Below are positions 60,441 through 64,000 of a stretch of 64,000 nucleotides of DNA, one piece after another. The translations under genes and the position numbers were made by a program. Location: the NCBI GenBank assembly GCA_035560235.1, contig DATMAG010000063.1:1-64000 (forward strand), given 5' to 3'. Under the pieces are notes generated by a model. That model was not told where the DNA came from. It saw only the letters and a list, made by a program, of their open reading frames with translations, and made no database searches. Source of the stretch: DASRDU01 sp035560235 (GTDB lineage: Bacteria; Acidobacteriota; Blastocatellia; RBC074). Positions within the stretch are counted from its first letter, which is position 1; every line of letters starts with the position of its first letter.

Positions 60441-61019
60441 ATGTTAGTGTGCCGTTCCTGTGGAAGCTCAAAAGTTCGTACCGGCTATCAGCCGCCGCCG
60501 CTGCTGCTGCGCCTCTTATTTGTGCGCACGATGTTGTGCGACAGTTGCAACAGACAGTTCTATGCCTTCCGGCTGCGACCCCCTGTGAGCCATCGTGAAA
60601 AACACAGATCGCGCCGCAGATCGAATGCCTTCGCTCCTGTTTCGGCTGCCGTTGACCTGAGCCGCCTGAATCAGGTCCTGCCGGAATCCATTCTCTCTGT
60701 CGAAAACGGCAGAGTAACCGCTCCCGGTATTGCCACAGTGATCGAAGGGTCAGACAGGGTGGAAGCCAGATCCCGCGCAGGAGGAGATAAGCAGGCCGGA
60801 CATTATTTTGAGGATGGAAGTGGCGAGTCGGAGGGAGTTCAGCTCAAACAAAGCTCTCGTCCGCGCTGTCCGCGCTGCCAGTCCATTCACACACGCCGCC
60901 GTCATCGCAATCCGGTCGAGCGGGTCCTGTTGTTACTGAGCGAGAACAGAGCTTACATCTGCGAAGGCTGCGGCAAGAACTTTTATGCCCGCAAACCATC
61001 ACGCGTGGCGACTGTCTGA
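60441..61019 (+). CDS. Double zinc-ribbon protein, unknown
   Basis: The start is ATG 60441 (192 residues). Two copies of the same zinc ribbon bracket the protein: CRSCG and CDSCNRQFY at residues 4-42, and CPRCQ and CEGCGKNFY at about 141-182. In each the Cys pairs are separated by an Arg-rich, then Leu-rich stretch (TGYQPPPLLLRLLFVRTML; NPVERVLLLLSENRAYI). The middle 95 residues are charged and look flexible. Such ribbons could bind nucleic acid or protein. I know no assigned function. It converges on the lipoprotein gene ending at 61036. Confidence 0.75.
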   Translation: MLVCRSCGSSKVRTGYQPPPLLLRLLFVRTMLCDSCNRQFYAFRLRPPVSHREKHRSRRRSNAFAPVSAAVDLSRLNQVLPESILSVENGRVTAPGIATVIEGSDRVEARSRAGGDKQAGHYFEDGSGESEGVQLKQSSRPRCPRCQSIHTRRRHRNPVERVLLLLSENRAYICEGCGKNFYARKPSRVATV

Positions 61020-61035
61020 ACCATCTGTCCCGCTG

Positions 61036-61608
61036 TCACTCGCCAGGCGGCGGGACAGACAACACCTGGGTTCCGTAAACCAGCAGCACATCCTGAACAT
61101 CATCAGGCAGACGCGCGAAGCTGAGCGTCACTTCGCAGACTTCACCCGGCTTCAGTCTGAGCCGACCGTTTTTCGCTTCGACCTGACGCATTGTCAGTTT
61201 GCGCTCCTTCAGCTTGTATTCGCGGCATCGTTCGTCAATCAGATACACGCGCCCGCTGTCATTGATCAGCCAGCGCCCGCGACTCATCAGATAAGTCGGA
61301 AGCTCGAAATCAACTCCTTCACCCGCCGCCTCCGTTCCGGGTTCAGCGGGGTTATAAGCCACCAGTCGCACACGGGCCTCCTCCTTTTCGCGCGAGAAGG
61401 AGACGACTGCCAGTCTGACTCCGGCAATCGGCTGCGACTGGCGCACACAGGCCCGCAGCTTTGAGCGCAGCGCATTCAAAGCTTCCCGCGAGGCCGCTTC
61501 AGGGTCGCGCCCTGAGCAGCCAGCCAGGAACAACAGAAGGCAGAGGACGGACAGCAGATAAATTACTGTTGCCGGGCGCGGCCTGCTTTTGCCTGTTGCC
61601 TTCATCAT
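61036..61608 (-). CDS. Putative lipoprotein coupled to the PEP-synthase-like gene
   Basis: A 190-residue protein with an N-terminal hydrophobic stretch ending in a lipobox (LFLAGCSG), so Cys32 is likely lipidated and the protein anchored to a membrane facing the periplasm. The body is beta-rich with ALRSKLRACVRQSQPIAGVR, VSFSREKEEARVRLVAY and RVYLIDERCREYKLKERKLT. No family is recognised. Its ATG overlaps the stop of the upstream gene (ATGA), so both proteins are probably made together and may interact at the envelope. Confidence 0.75.
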   Translation of the reverse strand: MMKATGKSRPRPATVIYLLSVLCLLLFLAGCSGRDPEAASREALNALRSKLRACVRQSQPIAGVRLAVVSFSREKEEARVRLVAYNPAEPGTEAAGEGVDFELPTYLMSRGRWLINDSGRVYLIDERCREYKLKERKLTMRQVEAKNGRLRLKPGEVCEVTLSFARLPDDVQDVLLVYGTQVLSVPPPGE

Positions 61609-63548
61609 TGTCCTTTGACATATGGTCGTGATTGCACGATGAAAAGTTCAGGGCCGACGGTCAGCCATTCGATGTCCTGGTCACGATCGCGAAAGGCGCG
61701 TTTGATCTGCATCGCTGCGCGTCCGAGTCGCCGCACCATCGCATCGGTCAGCACGGCGCGGGCGTTTTCGATTTTCACTTCGCGCACGCCGCCGCGTTCG
61801 TCAAATGTCAGCATCGTGTCATCGCCCGAACGGGTCAGCACGCGAATTGCGCCGGAACGCGGATGATAAATCACCTGCTCCGGCACGCGGCGACCTTCAA
61901 CCACGCGAATGCCCAGACCGCGTTTCGCGTTCAGGTAAACCGCGCCGCGATCTTCATCGTCGAAAATATTCGTCGTAATCAGCACGCCTGCTGCATCGGC
62001 GTTCATTCCTTCCTGAATCAGCACTGAAGCATAAACCGCGGCGTGATTGAGTCCGGCGCTTTCGCGGGCTTCATAAGCTTCATAATTCCACAGCGAAGCC
62101 CAGACGGTTTTGATCGCTTCGACGAGAGCAGTTTCACCGCGCACATTCGGCACGCTCGTATACAAACCCGCGCCGCTGAAATCGGGCAGGTCTTCGGCGT
62201 TGGTCGAACTGCGGGCAAAGACGCCTTTCGCGCCGAACATCGCGTGCGCCTTTGCCGTCACGGCGCGCTCGAATTCAGCATTGACGCGGCCCCGCTGAAT
62301 TTTGTCGCGCAGTTCGGCCAGCCGTTTTTTGCGATACGCCGGATCGTGATTGAAACGATCATTGCCGAGCATTTCGGTGATCTCATCATCAAGTTTGTTC
62401 TCGCTGATGAACTGATCGTAGTAATAAAAAGGAATGCTGAAACCGGGCGGCACTGTCACGCCCGTGACCATTCCGGCGCGAATCGCGTGCATCACTTCGC
62501 CCAGGTTAGCGGCTTTTGCGCCGAAGCGCACCGCGTCAGTGCGGCGCTGATCCTTCAGCTCAGTCAGCTTTTTGTATTCGAGATCGGCGCGCGGCGTTAT
62601 CAGGTCTGATCGTTCGGCCATCCGGTGGCCATACTCCGCCGTTTCGCGCGTCTCTGCCGGACGCAGCGTGAAACCGTCCTCACGTGTTTCAAAGTAAACG
62701 AACTTTCCTGCGAGCGGTTTGAATATTTCGTCAGCATCCCTGATGTAAGCATTCGGAATGCCCCAGCCTTTGGCGAGCAGGTTGACGTGCGCGAGCGGCG
62801 TTGCCAGTCTGGTTGTGATGATGCCCGAAAGCGGCGTCAGCGTGAGCGGAGCTTCGCGGAAGATGATGATTTCATTGCGATCAATGATCGTGTCATCGGT
62901 CACGCGATCAAGAATCCGTAGTACGCCCAAGTTGCGGGCCTGATTGAGCGGCATGTAACTGCCCGGCTGACTGAGTTCATCAGCGCGCAGTTGCGGCACG
63001 TCTGCGAGCTGCGCGGCGATTTGTTCCTGCCGTGCTGAATTGGGTTTGAAATGTAGCGGCGCAAAGAAGCTGCGACTCAGTTTCGCGTAAGCCTCACGCA
63101 CAAGTTCCGGCGTGACCTGATCAACTTCCTGAAATTCAAAAGTGAACTGGCCGGACTTCTGACAGGCAATCGTACCCATCAGAAAACGGCGACTGGCTTC
63201 AACGTAGTTGTGACGGAAAAATTCCCGCCCGCGTTCGAGCGTGAGATAATTGGCGTGAACGAACTCCGCGTGAAAGCTGTAGCGTTTTGAATTGACGAAA
63301 TAAACTTTCGGCTGATCTTTTGAATTTGAAGCGGCGCGGTCAATGACGAACATCAGGTGAGGCAGCGCATAAAACCGCCCCTGATAATAAGTGCGCGCCA
63401 GTTGATCGTAATCGGCGCGCGAACTGATCGCCGTCAGCCAGCGCGGTGATGGCGCAGTGTGCTGCGATGCGTGCTGAGTTGTTTTTGTCCGCGCCTGCTG
63501 CGCCGCCGCCGAAGTCATCAGGCACAGCGCCAGTAATAATCGCCACAT
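61605..63548 (-). CDS. Exported PEP/pyruvate-binding (PEP-synthase-like) protein with swapped domain order
   Basis: A 647-residue protein that starts with a signal peptide (LLLALCLMTSAAAQQ). Residues 35-200 are unassigned. Residues 225-290 resemble the mobile PEP-utilising domain: GIITTRLATPLAHVNLLAKG has His254 at the phosphohistidine position, followed by WGIPNAYI. Residues 340-645 are the ATP-grasp PEP/pyruvate-binding domain: RFGAKAANLGEVMHAI, TVPPGFSIPFYYYDQF, FARSSTNAEDLPDFSGAGLY, VLIQEGMNADAAGVLITTN, and the ending LFIVQSRPY. In PEP synthase the ATP domain comes first and a TIM barrel last; here the order is changed and the barrel is missing. An ATP enzyme outside the cytoplasm is unexpected. 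Confidence 0.85.
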   Translation of the reverse strand: MWRLLLALCLMTSAAAQQARTKTTQHASQHTAPSPRWLTAISSRADYDQLARTYYQGRFYALPHLMFVIDRAASNSKDQPKVYFVNSKRYSFHAEFVHANYLTLERGREFFRHNYVEASRRFLMGTIACQKSGQFTFEFQEVDQVTPELVREAYAKLSRSFFAPLHFKPNSARQEQIAAQLADVPQLRADELSQPGSYMPLNQARNLGVLRILDRVTDDTIIDRNEIIIFREAPLTLTPLSGIITTRLATPLAHVNLLAKGWGIPNAYIRDADEIFKPLAGKFVYFETREDGFTLRPAETRETAEYGHRMAERSDLITPRADLEYKKLTELKDQRRTDAVRFGAKAANLGEVMHAIRAGMVTGVTVPPGFSIPFYYYDQFISENKLDDEITEMLGNDRFNHDPAYRKKRLAELRDKIQRGRVNAEFERAVTAKAHAMFGAKGVFARSSTNAEDLPDFSGAGLYTSVPNVRGETALVEAIKTVWASLWNYEAYEARESAGLNHAAVYASVLIQEGMNADAAGVLITTNIFDDEDRGAVYLNAKRGLGIRVVEGRRVPEQVIYHPRSGAIRVLTRSGDDTMLTFDERGGVREVKIENARAVLTDAMVRRLGRAAMQIKRAFRDRDQDIEWLTVGPELFIVQSRPYVKGQ

Positions 63549-63566
63549 AGCCGCATTGTAACTGAC

Positions 63567-64000
63567 ATGACCCGACTGGAAAAAAAGCTGCGCGCCGCGT
63601 TGCGCCGATCAGGCATCGGCGAATCGGCGAAAGTGCTGGTTGCAGTTTCCGGCGGCGCTGATTCGACGGCCCTGCTCGATGCGCTCGTGCGTTTGCGGAG
63701 CGCGGCAAAAACTCCGAAACAGATTTTTGCGGCGCACCTGAATCACCTGTTGCGCGGTGATGAATCGGATGCCGACGAGACTTTCGCGCATGATCTGGCG
63801 CAGCAGCTCGAAATTCCGCTGCTGACCCGGCGCATTGAGGTGATGGAACGCGCAAAAACAGCAGCGCGCAATCTGGAAGCAGTCGCGCGCGAGTTGCGCT
63901 ATGAATTTCTGAAACAGGCGGCGGATCACTTTGGCGCCGAAGTGATTGTCACCGCGCATACCCGCGACGATCAGATGGAAACCATCCTGATGCGACTGTT
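63567..64000 (+). CDS. tilS: tRNA(Ile)-lysidine synthase TilS, 3' end cut by window
   Basis: The first 144 residues are present and the frame is open to the window end. The PP-loop ATPase motif SGGADSTALL (about 28-37) follows VLVAVS, and AAHLNHLLRGDESDADE and VTAHTRDDQMETILMRL are TilS hallmarks. The enzyme attaches lysine to the wobble cytidine of the minor tRNA-Ile. The ATG is only 18 bp from the start of the divergent PEP-synthase-like gene, so both promoters must lie inside the opposite coding region. Confidence 0.95.
   Translation, partial: MTRLEKKLRAALRRSGIGESAKVLVAVSGGADSTALLDALVRLRSAAKTPKQIFAAHLNHLLRGDESDADETFAHDLAQQLEIPLLTRRIEVMERAKTAARNLEAVARELRYEFLKQAADHFGAEVIVTAHTRDDQMETILMRL

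Overview
The window looks like the chromosome of a member of the Acidobacteriota, possibly class Blastocatellia. The evidence is a secreted von Willebrand protein of the type described as the acidobacterial VWFA-related domain, many Tat-exported or secreted TPR proteins, FadN/FadA/FadE-type beta-oxidation genes, a rather GC-rich composition and several families of dispersed palindromic repeats. The taxonomic call is inference from gene content, not from a marker search. There is no CRISPR array, intact prophage, rRNA or recognisable tRNA.

Layout. 1-3 kb: a truncated sodium:solute symporter diverges from a DppB/DppC-type permease pair. 3-10 kb: a secreted subtilase, a sulfite-dehydrogenase-like pair (molybdopterin subunit plus small c-type cytochrome), a DUF4440-FKBP fusion and a Tat-exported amidase. 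9.8-10.9 kb: a decayed patch with a frameshifted DUF433 gene, a DUF5615 gene broken by an IS200/IS605 remnant, and a DUF2834 fragment. 11-16.5 kb (minus strand): MBL-fold protein, exported AspA/AstE-like zinc enzyme, VWFA protein, BrkB/YihY protein, coiled-coil protein and TPR protein. 16.5-19 kb: a broken gene, then an NHL-propeller/M23-like fusion. 19-24 kb: carbonic anhydrase, RecD2 helicase, an apolipoprotein-like protein and homoserine dehydrogenase. 24.3-26.4 kb: a nucleotidyltransferase cassette flanked by a duplicated 3' end of the tRNA-dihydrouridine synthase gene. 26.5-29.3 kb: xseA-xseB-ispA. 29.4-35.1 kb: glycosyltransferase, pdxJ, phosphodiesterase, alpha/beta hydrolase, PH-domain protein and a DUF6599-like protein.

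35.3-38.1 kb holds dnaN and dnaA. The 297 bp between them carry a convincing oriC: a DnaA-trio-like run, a short GC step and many TGTGGA-type boxes. 38.8-43.3 kb holds a Gfo/Idh/MocA oxidoreductase, then formiminotransferase-cyclodeaminase and phosphofructokinase on the minus strand.

43.4-52.8 kb is a fatty-acid degradation locus: a palindromic FadR-like operator, a TetR regulator, acyl-CoA ligase, a membrane protein, FadN, an interposed Uma2 nuclease-like gene, FadA and FadE. Together these genes would activate long-chain fatty acids and run every step of beta-oxidation.

52.9-64 kb is a mixture of MBL-fold, secreted TPR, DUF2062, YdjM-like, zinc-ribbon and lipoprotein genes. It ends with a signal-peptide-bearing PEP-synthase-like protein of unusual domain order and the start of tilS. 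The most interesting points are the dus-tail duplication with its translationally coupled chimeric ORF, the exported PEP-synthase-like protein, the NHL-M23 fusion interrupted in frame by a dispersed repeat, the origin architecture, and the fad operator and operon layout.
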